A stretch of DNA of 64,000 nt from CAWJJM01 sp963843275 (GCA_963843275.1 CAWJJM010000003.1:124001-188000), one strand, 5' to 3'; numbered from the stretch's first letter, positions 28,445 to 37,788 are shown. Numbers and translations: made by a program. The notes: a model not told the origin generated them from the letters alone.

Positions 28445-29491
28445 TTGTCCGCCCTGGTCCCGCTGGCGACCGTCTTCCGCGGCGGCCTCCCCGAGTCGTT
28501 CCACTTCGGCGCCGCCGCCGTGGCGACCCCTGCCGGCCGCCCGGTGGCTCACCTCGGCGATCCCTCGCTCGCCACCTTCGTCCGCTCCGCGGCCAAGCCG
28601 TTCCAGGCCCTGCCGCTGGTGCTCGCCGGCGGGGCGGAACGCTTCTCCCTGGCGGCGGCCGACCTGGCGCTGATCTGCGCCTCCCACGCCGGCCGGCCCG
28701 AGCACGTCGAACGGGCCGCGGCGCTGCTCGCCCGCGGCGGCCTCGACGCCGGCCACCTGCGCTGCGGCGCCCACCCGCCGCTCGATGCGGCGGCCGCCCG
28801 CGAGCTCGCCGCCCGCGGCAGCGCGCCGGGCCCGCTGCACAACAACTGCTCGGGCAAGCACGCCGGGATGCTGCTCGCCTGCCGGCTGCTCGAGCTGCCG
28901 CTCGCCGGCTACCTGGACCCCGACCACCCATTGCAGCGCCGCATCCTCGGCCACGTGGCGCGGTTCGCCGGTCTGGACCCGGCGGACGTCGGAGTGGGCA
29001 CCGACGGCTGCGGCGCCCCCGCCTTCCACCTGCCGCTCGCCGCGGCGGCCCGCGGCTACGCTGCGCTGGTGGCCCCGGAGCTGGCGGCCGGGCTCGACGC
29101 CGGTGCCGAGGGCGACGCGGCGGCCGTGGCGGGCGCGGCGGGGCGCATCGTCGCCGCGATGACGGAGGTGCCGGAGATGGTGGCGGGGCCGGGGCGGTTC
29201 ACCACCCGGCTGATGCGCGCCACCGGCGGCCGCCTGCTGGCCAAGGAGGGTGCGGAGGCCTTCTACGCCGTCGGGGTGCGCGGGCCGGTGGCGTTGGGCC
29301 TCGCGCTGAAGATCGCCGACGGCGGCGAGCGGGCCCGCGACGGCGTGGTGATCGACCTGCTGCGCCAGCTCGGCTGCCTGTCGGCGGAGGAGTTCGCGGA
29401 GCTGGCCGACCGGCGTCGCCCTCCGGTGGTCGACCGGCGGGGCGGCGTGGTCGGCGAGGTGGTCCCCGACTTCGAGCTGGCCGAAGGCTGA
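28445..29491 (+). CDS. L-asparaginase II family protein
   Basis: About 348 residues of the Asparaginase_II family (Rhizobium-type, unrelated to E. coli AnsB). Conserved pieces are SAAKPFQALPL, CASHAGRPEHV, CGAHPPLD, LHNNCSGKHAGML, GTDGCGAPAFHLPL and the late LLAKEGAEAFYAVGV. The serine-lysine and cysteine-rich motifs expected at the active site are present. The start is uncertain: no ATG or GTG fits, so a TTG at 28445 or a CTG overlapping the STAS stop at 28418 must be used. The product is cytoplasmic and would deamidate asparagine. The rhodanese gene follows ten bases later. Confidence 0.84.
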   Translation: MSALVPLATVFRGGLPESFHFGAAAVATPAGRPVAHLGDPSLATFVRSAAKPFQALPLVLAGGAERFSLAAADLALICASHAGRPEHVERAAALLARGGLDAGHLRCGAHPPLDAAAARELAARGSAPGPLHNNCSGKHAGMLLACRLLELPLAGYLDPDHPLQRRILGHVARFAGLDPADVGVGTDGCGAPAFHLPLAAAARGYAALVAPELAAGLDAGAEGDAAAVAGAAGRIVAAMTEVPEMVAGPGRFTTRLMRATGGRLLAKEGAEAFYAVGVRGPVALGLALKIADGGERARDGVVIDLLRQLGCLSAEEFAELADRRRPPVVDRRGGVVGEVVPDFELAEG

Positions 29492-29501
29492 AGGGGCGGG
29501 T

Positions 29502-30053
29502 ATGCTGACGGCGATGCGCCGCGGACCCCGCGATCCCGTCCCCGCGCCGCCGGGCGCGATGCCGCGGCGCTCCCGCGGCGTCCGGCCGCCGGCCCGGGTG
29601 GCGCTGCCGCTGCTGCTGGCCTGCTGCCTCCTCCCGGCGCTGGCCGGCTGTCGCTCGACGCGGATGAGCGAGGCCACCCTCTTCCGCCGCGTCCAGCCGG
29701 CGGTCGCCTTCGAGATCGTCCGCGACACCCCGGGCGTGCCGATCCTCGACCTGCGCCCGGCCGAGGAGTTCCACGGACCGCTCGGCCACCTGCCGCGGGC
29801 GCGCAGCCTGCCGCTCGCCGAGATCGAGGCGCGCCCGGAGCTGCTGCGCGGCCTCGGCGACGAGACGTTCCTGGTCTACTGCCGGCGGGACGAGTGCGGG
29901 TCGGCGGTGATGGATCGGCTGCGCGCCCTCGGGTACGAGGACGCGATGCTGATCGAGGGCGGCATCGAAGCCTGGGTCGCGGCGGGCTTCGCCACCGTCG
30001 GTGCCAGCTCCCCGGAGGGGCACGCCGCCGGTCATCCCCGGTCGCCGGGCTAG
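29502..30053 (+). CDS. Rhodanese-domain lipoprotein
   Basis: A 183-residue exported protein. A lipoprotein signal ends in LPALAGC (Cys50 with this start; an ATG at 29514 would shorten the leader). The rhodanese domain follows: VPILDLRPAEEFHGPLGHLPRARSLPL, then the active-site loop YCRRDECGS with Cys127, and IEGGIEAWVAAGF at the end. Rhodaneses transfer sulfur or bind sulfane or phosphate. It lies between the asparaginase and FAD monooxygenase genes in the same direction with short gaps, but no common pathway is evident. Confidence 0.83.
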   Translation: MLTAMRRGPRDPVPAPPGAMPRRSRGVRPPARVALPLLLACCLLPALAGCRSTRMSEATLFRRVQPAVAFEIVRDTPGVPILDLRPAEEFHGPLGHLPRARSLPLAEIEARPELLRGLGDETFLVYCRRDECGSAVMDRLRALGYEDAMLIEGGIEAWVAAGFATVGASSPEGHAAGHPRSPG

Positions 30054-30088
30054 CCGGACCGGGCACAGGGCCTGCACGCGACTTCCGC

Positions 30089-31681
30089 GTGCCCCCGCCC
30101 GTCCTCATCGCCGGTGCCGGCCCGGTGGGTCTGTCCCTCGCCCTCGGCCTGGCGCGCCACGGCGTCCGCGCGCTCGTGGTGGAGGAGGACGACGAGCTCT
30201 CGGAGCACTCGCGCGCCCCCGCCCTCCACACCCGCACCCTGGAGATCTTCCGCGCCTGGGGGGTCCTCGACGACTTCCTCGCGGCGGGCGACCTGCGCAC
30301 CCGGGTGGCGCTCTGGGTGCCCGGCCGGGAGCGCCCCGCGTTCGAGCTCGACCTGACCCCGCTCACCGAGCTGTCGGCCTGCGGCGGGATGATGATCCTG
30401 CCGCAGAACCGAACCGAGCGGCTGCTCGCCGACGCCGTCGCGGACAGCGGGATGGTGGAGGTGCGCTTCGGCCACCGCCTGGCCTCGTTCTCGGCCGGCG
30501 CCGAGGGCGTCGTGGCGCGGGTCGAACCCCGCGGTGGCGCCGCCTACGACGTCGAGGCCGGGTTCCTCGTCGGCTGCGACGGCGCCGACTCGACGGTGCG
30601 CCGTGGCCTCGAGCTGCCCTTCCCGGGCAAGACCTACCCGAGCCGGCTGATGCTCGCCGACGTCACCTTCCCCGACGCCCGCGGCGAGCTCCCCGGGCCG
30701 CGCCTGGCGCCGCTGCGCCGCGGCCTGCTCTTCGCCCTGCCGCTGGGGGAGGGGCTGTGGCGCATCGTCGGCAGCCTCGGCCGCCAGGAGAGCGAGGAGG
30801 AGGCGGTGGGGGAGGCGGGCGTCGGCGGGCGGGTGGAGGAGCTGTTCGGAGCCGGCCCGTGGCGCACCGTCTGGGCGAGCACCTTCGAGATCCACTGTCG
30901 CACCAGCCCACGGTTCCGCGCCGGCCGGGTGCTGCTCGCCGGCGACGCCGCGCACGTCAACAGCCCGGCCGGGGGCCAGGGGATGAACAGCGGCATCCAG
31001 GACGCGCACAACCTGGCCTGGAAGCTGGGCCGGGTCTTCGCCGGCGGCGACGCGGAGGTGCTGCTCGGGTCGTACGACGCCGAGCGCCGGCCGGCGGTGC
31101 TCACCCGCACCGACCGCTTCACCGACCTGCTCACCCGCTTCGCCCTGCTGCCCGTGCCGCTGCTGCGGCGCGCCGGCGCCGCGGTGGCGCGGGCCGCCCT
31201 GGGCCGCCGCTGGACGATGCGCCGGATCGCGCCGCGGATCGGCATGCTGGACGTGCGCTACAGCGGCTCGCCGCTGCTGGCCGGCGGCGACGGCCGGGTG
31301 GGGGCGCGCGCTCCCGACGGGGTGCTGCTGCGCCCGGGCGGCGGGCAGGTCCGGGTGCACGACCTGTGCTGTCCCACCTCGGCGCTGCTCCTCTTCGACG
31401 ACGAGCGCCTGCCGCGCTGGGCGCCGGCCGAGGTGCGGCGCCTGCTCGGCGTCGTCGACGGCGTCGGGGTGCACCGTGTGCTGCCGGCGGAGACGGAGGC
31501 GCGGTTGGGGGCCGACGACCTGCGGGACAGCGACGACTCGGTGTGGCGGCGCTGGGGCGCGGAGGCCGGGCTGGTGGCCCTGGTGCGCCCCGACGGGCAC
31601 GTCGGCTGGACGGCGCACCGCCCGCGGCCGGAGGCGCTGGTGACCGCCGTCGGCCGGGCCCTCGGAGCGCGCCCCGGTTGA
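30089..31681 (+). CDS. FAD-dependent aromatic monooxygenase
   Basis: A 530-residue flavoprotein hydroxylase of the PheA/TetX/UbiH type. The Rossmann motif GAGPVGLSLALGLARHG is at residues 8-24, with the acidic end VVEEDDE. The second FAD motif LLAGDAAHVNSPAGGQGMNSGIQDAHNLAWKLG is near 283-315, and VGCDGADSTVRRGL is the DG motif for FAD/NAD(P)H. The C-terminal 130 residues resemble the thioredoxin-like domain of phenol and resorcinol hydroxylases. The start is a GTG at 30089, directly before the FAD motif. It likely hydroxylates an aromatic or polyketide-like substrate; none is indicated by neighbours. Confidence 0.85.
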   Translation: MPPPVLIAGAGPVGLSLALGLARHGVRALVVEEDDELSEHSRAPALHTRTLEIFRAWGVLDDFLAAGDLRTRVALWVPGRERPAFELDLTPLTELSACGGMMILPQNRTERLLADAVADSGMVEVRFGHRLASFSAGAEGVVARVEPRGGAAYDVEAGFLVGCDGADSTVRRGLELPFPGKTYPSRLMLADVTFPDARGELPGPRLAPLRRGLLFALPLGEGLWRIVGSLGRQESEEEAVGEAGVGGRVEELFGAGPWRTVWASTFEIHCRTSPRFRAGRVLLAGDAAHVNSPAGGQGMNSGIQDAHNLAWKLGRVFAGGDAEVLLGSYDAERRPAVLTRTDRFTDLLTRFALLPVPLLRRAGAAVARAALGRRWTMRRIAPRIGMLDVRYSGSPLLAGGDGRVGARAPDGVLLRPGGGQVRVHDLCCPTSALLLFDDERLPRWAPAEVRRLLGVVDGVGVHRVLPAETEARLGADDLRDSDDSVWRRWGAEAGLVALVRPDGHVGWTAHRPRPEALVTAVGRALGARPG

Positions 31682-31697
31682 GCCGGCCCGCGCCGCC

Positions 31698-32024
31698 TCA
31701 GCGCGGCGGCCGGGCGACGATGCGCTCCACCTCCAGCGTGGTGCCCTGCTGGCAGATCGAGCTCTCGGCGCGGTGGCCGGTCACGTGCACGCGGTCGCCG
31801 CTGGTCAGCCCGTGGAGGTCGCCGGTCAGGGTGTAGAGGAAGCCGTCCATCCCCCGCATCCCCTGGCACTCGACCCCCTCGTCGGTGAGCAGGCCGTCGA
31901 GCTCGACGGTCTCCGCGGCGGCGCCGGGCGCCGGCGGGGCGGGCGGCGCCGCGCCGTCGCGCCCGCAGGAGAGGGCGGCGACGAGGACGAGGAGCAGGGC
32001 GGGCGGCCGCGGCACGGACCGCAC
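31698..32024 (-). CDS. Small lipoprotein, OB-fold-like
   Basis: A 108-residue lipoprotein: signal with lipobox LSC (Cys20), an Ala/Pro linker, then a short beta-rich domain containing LDGLLTDEGVECQGMRG, LYTLTGDLHGLTSGDRVHVTG and CQQGTTLEVERI. The pattern of alternating strands with GDRVHVTG resembles OB-fold domains such as DUF5818. The two cysteines in the mature part may form a disulfide. Start is a GTG at 32024 (a second GTG is three codons on). It is convergent with the monooxygenase and divergent from the ABC genes. The function is unknown. Confidence 0.65.
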   Translation of the reverse strand: MRSVPRPPALLLVLVAALSCGRDGAAPPAPPAPGAAAETVELDGLLTDEGVECQGMRGMDGFLYTLTGDLHGLTSGDRVHVTGHRAESSICQQGTTLEVERIVARPPR

Positions 32025-32113
32025 GCTACCACCGCGGCGGCCCCGCTCGGGCCCGCCGGTGCCGTGCGCGGCGCCGCGGCGCGCGCCCGCCGCTTTGCGG
32101 CAATAATGGGCCC

Positions 32114-32847
32114 GTGGGAGCGCCCGACCAGGCTGCCGCGGCGGCCGAGCCGGTCTTCTCGGCCCGCGGGGTGACCAAGGTCTACTCCATGGGCGAGGTC
32201 GAGGTGCACGCCCTGCGCGGCGTCGACCTCGACCTGTGGGCCGGGGAGCTGGTGGTGCTGCTCGGGCCGTCGGGTCGGGCAAGTCGACGCTGCTCAACCT
32301 GCTCGGCGGCCTCGACACGCCGTCGTCGGGGGTCATCCGCTACCGCGACCACGAGCTGACCGCGGCCGACGACCGCGAGCTGACCCGCTACCGGCGCGAG
32401 CACGTCGGCTTCGTCTTCCAGTTCTACAACCTGATCCCCAGCCTGACCGCGCGCGAGAACGTGGCGCTGGTCACCGACATCGCCAGCCGGCCGATGCGCC
32501 CCGAGGAGGCGCTCGAGCTGGTCGGCCTCGGGCCCCGCCTCGACCACTTCCCGGCCCAGCTCTCGGGCGGCGAGCAGCAGCGCGTCGCCATCGCCCGCGC
32601 CATCGCCAAGCGCCCCGAGGTGCTGCTCTGCGACGAGCCCACCGGCGCGCTCGACATCACCACCGGCGTGGTGGTGCTCGAGGCGATCGAGCGGGTCAAC
32701 CGCGAGCTCGGCACCACCACCGCCGTGATCACCCACAACGCCGCCATCGCCGGCATCGCCGACCGCGTCGTGCAGCTCGCCGACGGGCGCATCACCGACG
32801 TCCGCTCCAACCCCCGCAAGCTCGCGCCGCGCGAGCTGTCCTGGTAG
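32114..32847 (+). CDS. ABC transporter ATPase, LolD/MacB type, one frameshift
   Basis: The nucleotide-binding subunit of a MacB/LolD-class transporter. With one base restored it is about 244 residues: GVTKVYSMGEVEVHALRGVDL, Walker A GPSGSGKSTLLNLLGG, Q-loop FVFQFYNLIPSLTA, signature LSGGEQQRVAIARA, Walker B VLLCDEPTGALD and the H-loop ITHN. The shift is in Walker A near 32274, where GGGTCGGG stands for the expected GGGCTCGGG; one C is missing. The start is a GTG at 32114 following an AATAAT box. The permease begins 10 bases after its stop and the adaptor follows that, making one export operon. Confidence 0.86.
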
Positions 32848-32856
32848 GCGCGCCGG

Positions 32857-35220
32857 ATGCGTGCCCTGCACCGCAAGCTGCTGCGCGACCTCTGGGGGAT
32901 CCGGAGCCAGGCGCTGGCGATCGCCCTGGTGATCGCCTCCGGGGTGACGGTGTCGGTGATGTACGTCTCGACCTTCCGCTCGCTGCGGCTCACCCAGGCC
33001 ACCTACTACCAGCGCTACCGCTTCGCGGACGTCTTCGCCTCGTTGGTCCGGGCGCCGCGCTCGCTGGTCGAGCGCATCGGGGCGATCCCCGGCGTCGCCG
33101 CGGTCGACGCGCGCGTGGTGGCCGACGTCACCCTGGACGTCCCGGGGATGAGCGAGCCGGCGACCGGGCGGCTGATCTCGACGCCGGCCGGCGGCTCACC
33201 GCCGCTCGACCGCCTCTACCTGCGCTCCGGCCGCTGGCTGGCGGCCGGCCGGCCCGACGAGGTGCTGGTGTCGGAGGGCTTCGCCCTGGCCCACGGGCTG
33301 GTCCCCGGCGACCACCTCGCGGCGCTGTTGCACGGGCGCCGCCGGCGGCTCGAGGTCGTCGGGGTCGCGCTCTCGCCCGAGTTCGTCTACGCCATCCGGC
33401 CCGGCGAGGTGCTGCCCGACGACGCGCGCTTCGGTGTCCTGTGGATGGAGCGGCGGGCGCTGGCCAACGCCTTCGACATGGAGGGGGCCTTCAACGAGGT
33501 GGCGGTGGCGGTGGGGCCGGGGGCGTCGGTGCCGGAGGTGATCGACCGCCTCGACCGGCTGCTCGACCGCTACGGGGGGCGCGGCGCCATCCCCCGCGCC
33601 CTGCAGACCTCGCACTGGTACCTGGAGAGCGAGATCCAGGGCCTGGAGGTGATGGGGACGGCGATGCCGGCGGTGTTCCTGGCGGTGGCGGCGTTCCTGC
33701 TCGACGTGGTGATGGCCCGCATCGTCGCCGTGCAGCGCGAGCAGATCGCGGCGCTCAAGGCGCTCGGCTACACCGATCGGGAGATCGGCCTGCACTACGT
33801 CGGCTGGGGGCTGGTGGTGGCCGGGGTGGGCATCGCGGTGGGGGTGGGCGCCGGCTCCTGGCTGGGTGCCGGGATGATCCGCATCTACAACGACTACTTC
33901 CGCTTCCCCGTGCTGACCTACCGGCTCGACCCCGCGGTCCTCGTGGGGACGGTGGGGGTGGCCCTGGTCGCCGCGGTGGCGGGCGTCGCGACCGCGGTGC
34001 GCCGTGCCGTGCGCCTGCCGCCGGCCGAGGCGATGCGGCCCGAGCCGCCGGCGGTCTACCGGCGGGGGCTCCTGGAGACGTCGTGGCTCGGCCGCCTGCT
34101 CTCGGCGCCCGGCCGCATGGTGCTGCGCAACCTGCTGCGGCGCCCGGCCCGCGCCCTCGCGGCGATCGCCGGCATCGCCTGCGCCGGCGCCATGATGGTG
34201 GCGACGCTGTTCTTCTACGACGCCTTCGACGAGGTGGTCGACGTCACCTTCCGGGTCGCCCAGCGCCAGGACGTGACGGTCAGCTTCGTCGAGCCGGTCT
34301 CGGGCGAGGCGCTGCACGAGGTCGAGCGGCTCCCGGGCGTCCTCTCCGCCGAGCCGCTGCGCTCGGTGGCGGTGCGGCTGCGCCACGGCCACCGCTCGCG
34401 CCAGATCGGTCTGCTCGGCCTGCCCGCGGCGCCGCGCCTCAACCGGGTGGTCAGCCGCGATCTGCGGCCGGTGAAACTGCCGCCGGACGGCCTGGTGCTG
34501 TCGGACAAGCTGGCGCGGATCCTCGGCGTCGGGGCCGGCGACGTGGTGTCGGTCGAGGTGCTCGAGGGCGAGCGGCCGGTGCGGCGCGTGCGGGTGGCAC
34601 GGGTGATCGAGGAGTACCTCGGGACCAACGCCTACATGGAGATCGACGCCCTGCACCGGATGTTGCGCGAGGGCCCCACGCTGTCGGGCGCCTTCCTGGC
34701 GGTCGACGCGGCGCGCAGCGACGTGCTCTACCGGCGTCTGAAACGGCTGCCGAAGGTGGCCGGCGTCGACATCAAGCGGGCGGCGGTGGCCAGCTTCCGC
34801 GACACCCTCGACGAGACCATGGGCCTGTTCGTCGCCTTCAGCGTCGGCTTCGCCGGCGTCATCGCCTTCGGGGTGATCTACAACGCGGCGCGGGTGTCGC
34901 TGTCCGAGCGCAGCCGCGAGATGGCCAGCCTGCGGGTGCTGGGCTTCACCCGCGGCGAGGTCGCCACCCTGCTGCTCGGCGAGCTGGCGGCGCTCACCGT
35001 CGCGGCCCTGCCGCTGGGCATGGCGCTCGGCCGCGGGCTGGCCGCGCTGCTGGTCCACGCGTACGACACCGAGCTCTACCGCTTCCCGCTGATCGTCCTG
35101 CCGCGCACCTACGCGGTGGCCGTCGCCACCGTGCTGGCCGCGGCCGCGGTCTCCGGAGCGGTGGTGCGCCGCCGCCTGGCGCGGCTCGACCTGGTGGCGG
35201 TGCTCAAGACCCGGGAGTGA
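32857..35220 (+). CDS. ABC transporter permease with two FtsX domains
   Basis: A 787-residue inner membrane permease. A first transmembrane helix (about 17-37) precedes a periplasmic domain, then three helices (about 265-290, 310-335, 355-378) with EQIAALKALGYTDREIGLHYV. The pattern repeats in the second half with helix 425-445, a periplasmic domain, and SREMASLRVLGFTRGEVATLLLGELAAL before the last helices. These are FtsX/MacB-type permease domains. Such transporters act in efflux or envelope lipid and lipoprotein handling. It sits between the ATPase and an HlyD-type adaptor, with 10 bases on each side. Confidence 0.9.
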   Translation: MRALHRKLLRDLWGIRSQALAIALVIASGVTVSVMYVSTFRSLRLTQATYYQRYRFADVFASLVRAPRSLVERIGAIPGVAAVDARVVADVTLDVPGMSEPATGRLISTPAGGSPPLDRLYLRSGRWLAAGRPDEVLVSEGFALAHGLVPGDHLAALLHGRRRRLEVVGVALSPEFVYAIRPGEVLPDDARFGVLWMERRALANAFDMEGAFNEVAVAVGPGASVPEVIDRLDRLLDRYGGRGAIPRALQTSHWYLESEIQGLEVMGTAMPAVFLAVAAFLLDVVMARIVAVQREQIAALKALGYTDREIGLHYVGWGLVVAGVGIAVGVGAGSWLGAGMIRIYNDYFRFPVLTYRLDPAVLVGTVGVALVAAVAGVATAVRRAVRLPPAEAMRPEPPAVYRRGLLETSWLGRLLSAPGRMVLRNLLRRPARALAAIAGIACAGAMMVATLFFYDAFDEVVDVTFRVAQRQDVTVSFVEPVSGEALHEVERLPGVLSAEPLRSVAVRLRHGHRSRQIGLLGLPAAPRLNRVVSRDLRPVKLPPDGLVLSDKLARILGVGAGDVVSVEVLEGERPVRRVRVARVIEEYLGTNAYMEIDALHRMLREGPTLSGAFLAVDAARSDVLYRRLKRLPKVAGVDIKRAAVASFRDTLDETMGLFVAFSVGFAGVIAFGVIYNAARVSLSERSREMASLRVLGFTRGEVATLLLGELAALTVAALPLGMALGRGLAALLVHAYDTELYRFPLIVLPRTYAVAVATVLAAAAVSGAVVRRRLARLDLVAVLKTRE

Positions 35221-35230
35221 GGAGCCGACC

Positions 35231-36523
35231 ATGACCCCGAAGCACGCATCGCGTCCCCCCTCGGACGACGCCGCCGGCGCCCGCCGGCTGCCCCGTCTCA
35301 CCCGTCGCCGCCTGGTGTGGGGCGTCGTGCTGCTGGCCGTGGCCGCCGCCGTGGCCTGGGCGCTGCGCCCGCGGCCGGTGCCGGTCGACGTGGCGCAGGT
35401 GACCCGGGGCCCGCTGGAGGTCACCGTGGACGAGGAGGGCAAGACGCGGGTCCACGAGCGCTACACCGTCTCGGCGCCGGTGGCGGGCACGGTGCTCCGC
35501 ATCGAGCTCGAGCCGGGCGACGAGGTCCGCGACGGCCAGACCGTGGCGGTGCTCGAGCCCGCCGCGCCGCCGCTGCTCGACGTGCGGGCGCGGGCCCAGG
35601 CCGAGGCGCGGGTGGCGGCGGCGCGGGCGGCGGTCGACCGGGCCGCGGCGCAGCGGGACGCGGCGCGGGCCCAGGCCGCCTACGCGGCGTCGGAGCGCGA
35701 CCGGATGCGCCGGTTGGCGGCCGACCAGGTGGTGTCCCGCGACCAGATGGAGGAGGCCGAGACGGCCGCGCGCACGGCGGAGGGGGAGGCCGACGCGGCC
35801 GGCGCCGCGGAGGTGGCGGCCCGGCAGGAGCTGGCGGCGGCGCGCGCCGCACTGCTCGGCGCCGGGGCGGCCGGCGCGGACCGCCAGCCGGTCGAGGTGC
35901 CGGCGCCGACCGGCGGCGTCGTGCTGCGGCGGCTGCGCGAGAGCGAGGCGGTGGTGACGGCGGGCGAGCCGCTGCTCGAGCTCGCCGACCCGGCGGACCT
36001 CGAGGTGGTCAGCGACCTGCTCTCCACCGACGCGGTGCGCGTCTCGCCCGGGGACCCGGTGCGCATCGAGCAGTGGGGCGGCGGGCAGCCGCTCTCCGGG
36101 GTGGTGCGCCGGGTCGAGCCGGGCGGCTACACCAAGGTCTCGGCGCTCGGGGTGGAGGAGCAGCGGGTCGACGTGGTCATCGCCTTCACCGCGCCGCGCG
36201 AGGCCTGGCAACGCCTCGGCGACGGCTACCGGGTGGAGGTGCGGGTGGTGGTGTGGCACGCCGCCGACGTGCTCCAGGTGCCGGCCGGGGCGCTGTTCCG
36301 GCCCGGCGCCGGCCCCGCGGCCGGCGCGGTGGAGGCGGGCAGCGCCGACCCGTGGGCGGTGTTCGTGGTCGAGGACGGCCGCGCCGTGCTGCGCCGGGTC
36401 GAGGTGGGCCACCGCGGCGAGCTCGCGGTCCAGGTGGTCGGCGGCCTCGCCGCCGGCGACACCGTGGTGCTGCACCCCGGCGACACCGTGACCGACGACA
36501 CCCGCGTCACGCCGCGGAAGTGA
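35231..36523 (+). CDS. HlyD/RND-type periplasmic adaptor (membrane fusion protein)
   Basis: A 430-residue membrane fusion protein. A single N-terminal anchor (about 29-48) is followed by a split barrel-sandwich domain (VSAPVAGTVLRIELEPGDEVRDGQTVAVLEP and VPAPTGGVVLRRL) flanking a long alanine-rich coiled-coil hairpin (about 110-210), then beta-barrel strands. It would bridge the permease to an outer membrane channel, which is not encoded here. It is the third gene of the ABC operon. The substrate is unknown, as nothing nearby encodes a peptide or drug-resistance marker. Confidence 0.88.
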   Translation: MTPKHASRPPSDDAAGARRLPRLTRRRLVWGVVLLAVAAAVAWALRPRPVPVDVAQVTRGPLEVTVDEEGKTRVHERYTVSAPVAGTVLRIELEPGDEVRDGQTVAVLEPAAPPLLDVRARAQAEARVAAARAAVDRAAAQRDAARAQAAYAASERDRMRRLAADQVVSRDQMEEAETAARTAEGEADAAGAAEVAARQELAAARAALLGAGAAGADRQPVEVPAPTGGVVLRRLRESEAVVTAGEPLLELADPADLEVVSDLLSTDAVRVSPGDPVRIEQWGGGQPLSGVVRRVEPGGYTKVSALGVEEQRVDVVIAFTAPREAWQRLGDGYRVEVRVVVWHAADVLQVPAGALFRPGAGPAAGAVEAGSADPWAVFVVEDGRAVLRRVEVGHRGELAVQVVGGLAAGDTVVLHPGDTVTDDTRVTPRK

Positions 36524-36536
36524 CGGCGCCGGCCTC

Positions 36537-36574
36537 TTGACAGCCTACCCGCAAGAGAGTATACGTTAATTAAC
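36537..36574 (+). promoter_or_regulatory. Strong sigma-70 promoter with overlapping palindrome
   Basis: TTGACA (36537-36542), a perfect -35, is followed by 17 bases and TATACG (36560-36565), a four-of-six -10. Directly overlapping its last base is the perfect palindrome GTTAATTAAC (36565-36574), the most AT-rich spot in this part of the window and a plausible operator. The nearest downstream gene starts 360 bases away, at 36935. Confidence 0.65.
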
Positions 36575-36934
36575 TTGAGTGGAGGAACGCCGCCGCCCGT
36601 TCTCTCGGGCGGCGCCGGGTCGGCCGGGACGCCTTGGTGCCGAAGGGGGCCAGAAGTGGCGTCCGGCGGTCCGCTTCCTCCACTCCCCGGCGACCGCGTG
36701 TCGGCGGTTCGGCCGACCGGGAGAGGGGCATCCATCGCACCGCCCTTGTGAAGACGGCCCTGACCAAGAGGAGGACCTGGCCGAGCGACCACAGGACGGC
36801 CGCTAGTAGCTAGCGCAGTAGCGTCGCTGGCGCATGTGACGAGCGAACACTTTCCTTGGCAACTCTGGTGAAGGAGTGGCGATGAGCGCTGCCGTGAAGG
36901 CAGCCTGTGGTCTTTGAGACGGAGCGAAACGACC
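36575..36934 (+). other. Long untranslated leader or gene-poor stretch with an 11-codon ORF
   Basis: These 360 bases hold no convincing protein gene. Near the end, an ATG at 36882 preceded by AAGGAG opens an 11-residue frame that ends at TGA 36915-36917, 17 bases before the next gene; it could be a leader peptide. The remainder shows no tRNA or obvious riboswitch fold by eye. Base composition is less GC-rich than the flanks from about 36,830 on. Confidence 0.35.
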
Positions 36935-37756
36935 ATGGAAAGAAGGAACTGGCAGATCTGTGTTGCAGCGGTTGCGTTGGGAGTCTTCGCAATTGTCGCG
37001 GCCAGTGCTGACCCGGCAACGGGATCAGGCACGTGTCGGAGTCGGCTGGACCAGGCGGAGAAGGCCCTTCGCCAGGCCTACGACGGAGCACAGACCGTCG
37101 CGGAGGCGGATGGCGAGGCGCGGATCGCGGCGGCGCTGGAGCTCAACGAGGCGGCGATCGCGGCGTGTGACGCGACGACCGACCTCTCGCTCCAGGACCA
37201 GGCGTATCTGGCGGTCCGCAAGGCAACCGTCCTGGAGACGAAGCACGATTCCCAGGACTCCCTCGTCGTCTATCGGGACGCTCTGATCCGGATCACCGCG
37301 CAGGCCGGCGACGATGATCCGGTGCGGATCCCGCTGCTTCAGGGGGAGGGGAACGCTCTCGCGGCAGCGGCGAACCACGGAGAGGCGAGCAGCGAGTTGA
37401 CGCCGGAAGCGGTTGCCGACCTCCGGCAGCGCTCGCTCGACGATTACGAGGAGGCGATGCGTGTCCGCGTTGCCGCCTACGGCGAGGAGAGCGTCGAGGC
37501 GGCGATCGGGCTTCGGTGGTTGGCCACCTACTTTCAAACCACCACCGATCTGAAGCGGGCCGAGGCCCTGGCGCGCCGGTCGGTCGCCGTCGCCGAAAAG
37601 GCCCGCGGGCTCTACGATCCCGAGGTCTGGCTCTCGCTGGCGTCGCTCTCCTCCATCTTGAGGGACCAGCGCCGTTTCGACGAGGTCGACTCGGTGCAGG
37701 CCCTCAGCGACCAAATCTACAGGGAGCTGGAGCGGCGCGGCATCCCCATCGAGTGA
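36935..37756 (+). CDS. Orphan exported protein with TPR-like helices
   Basis: A 273-residue protein I cannot assign. A signal peptide or anchor spans about residues 8-24 (CVAAVALGVFAIVAAS). The rest is helical, with two cysteines near the mature start and stretches such as AAALELNEAAIAACDAT, SLDDYEEAMRVRVAAYGEESVEAAIGLRWLATYFQ and AEALARRSVAVAEKARGLYDPEVWLSLASLSSILRDQ that read like tetratricopeptide repeats. The ATG at 36935 has GGAG ten bases upstream. Codon use is visibly less GC-rich at third positions than in its neighbours, suggesting transfer or relaxed selection. It stands alone under the promoter at 36537. Confidence 0.72.
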   Translation: MERRNWQICVAAVALGVFAIVAASADPATGSGTCRSRLDQAEKALRQAYDGAQTVAEADGEARIAAALELNEAAIAACDATTDLSLQDQAYLAVRKATVLETKHDSQDSLVVYRDALIRITAQAGDDDPVRIPLLQGEGNALAAAANHGEASSELTPEAVADLRQRSLDDYEEAMRVRVAAYGEESVEAAIGLRWLATYFQTTTDLKRAEALARRSVAVAEKARGLYDPEVWLSLASLSSILRDQRRFDEVDSVQALSDQIYRELERRGIPIE

Positions 37757-37788
37757 CGATCGCCGCACCGAGCGGCCGTGCCTTGGGC

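Noticed and set aside
29894..30088. Longer N-terminus of the FAD monooxygenase reaching into the rhodanese gene
   Set aside because: The extra residues are an out-of-frame shadow of the rhodanese gene; the GTG at 30089 lies right before the FAD motif as usual for the family.
36882..36917. 11-codon ORF as a real gene
   Set aside because: It has a good Shine-Dalgarno site, but it is too short to support as a gene. It is kept only as a possible leader peptide.
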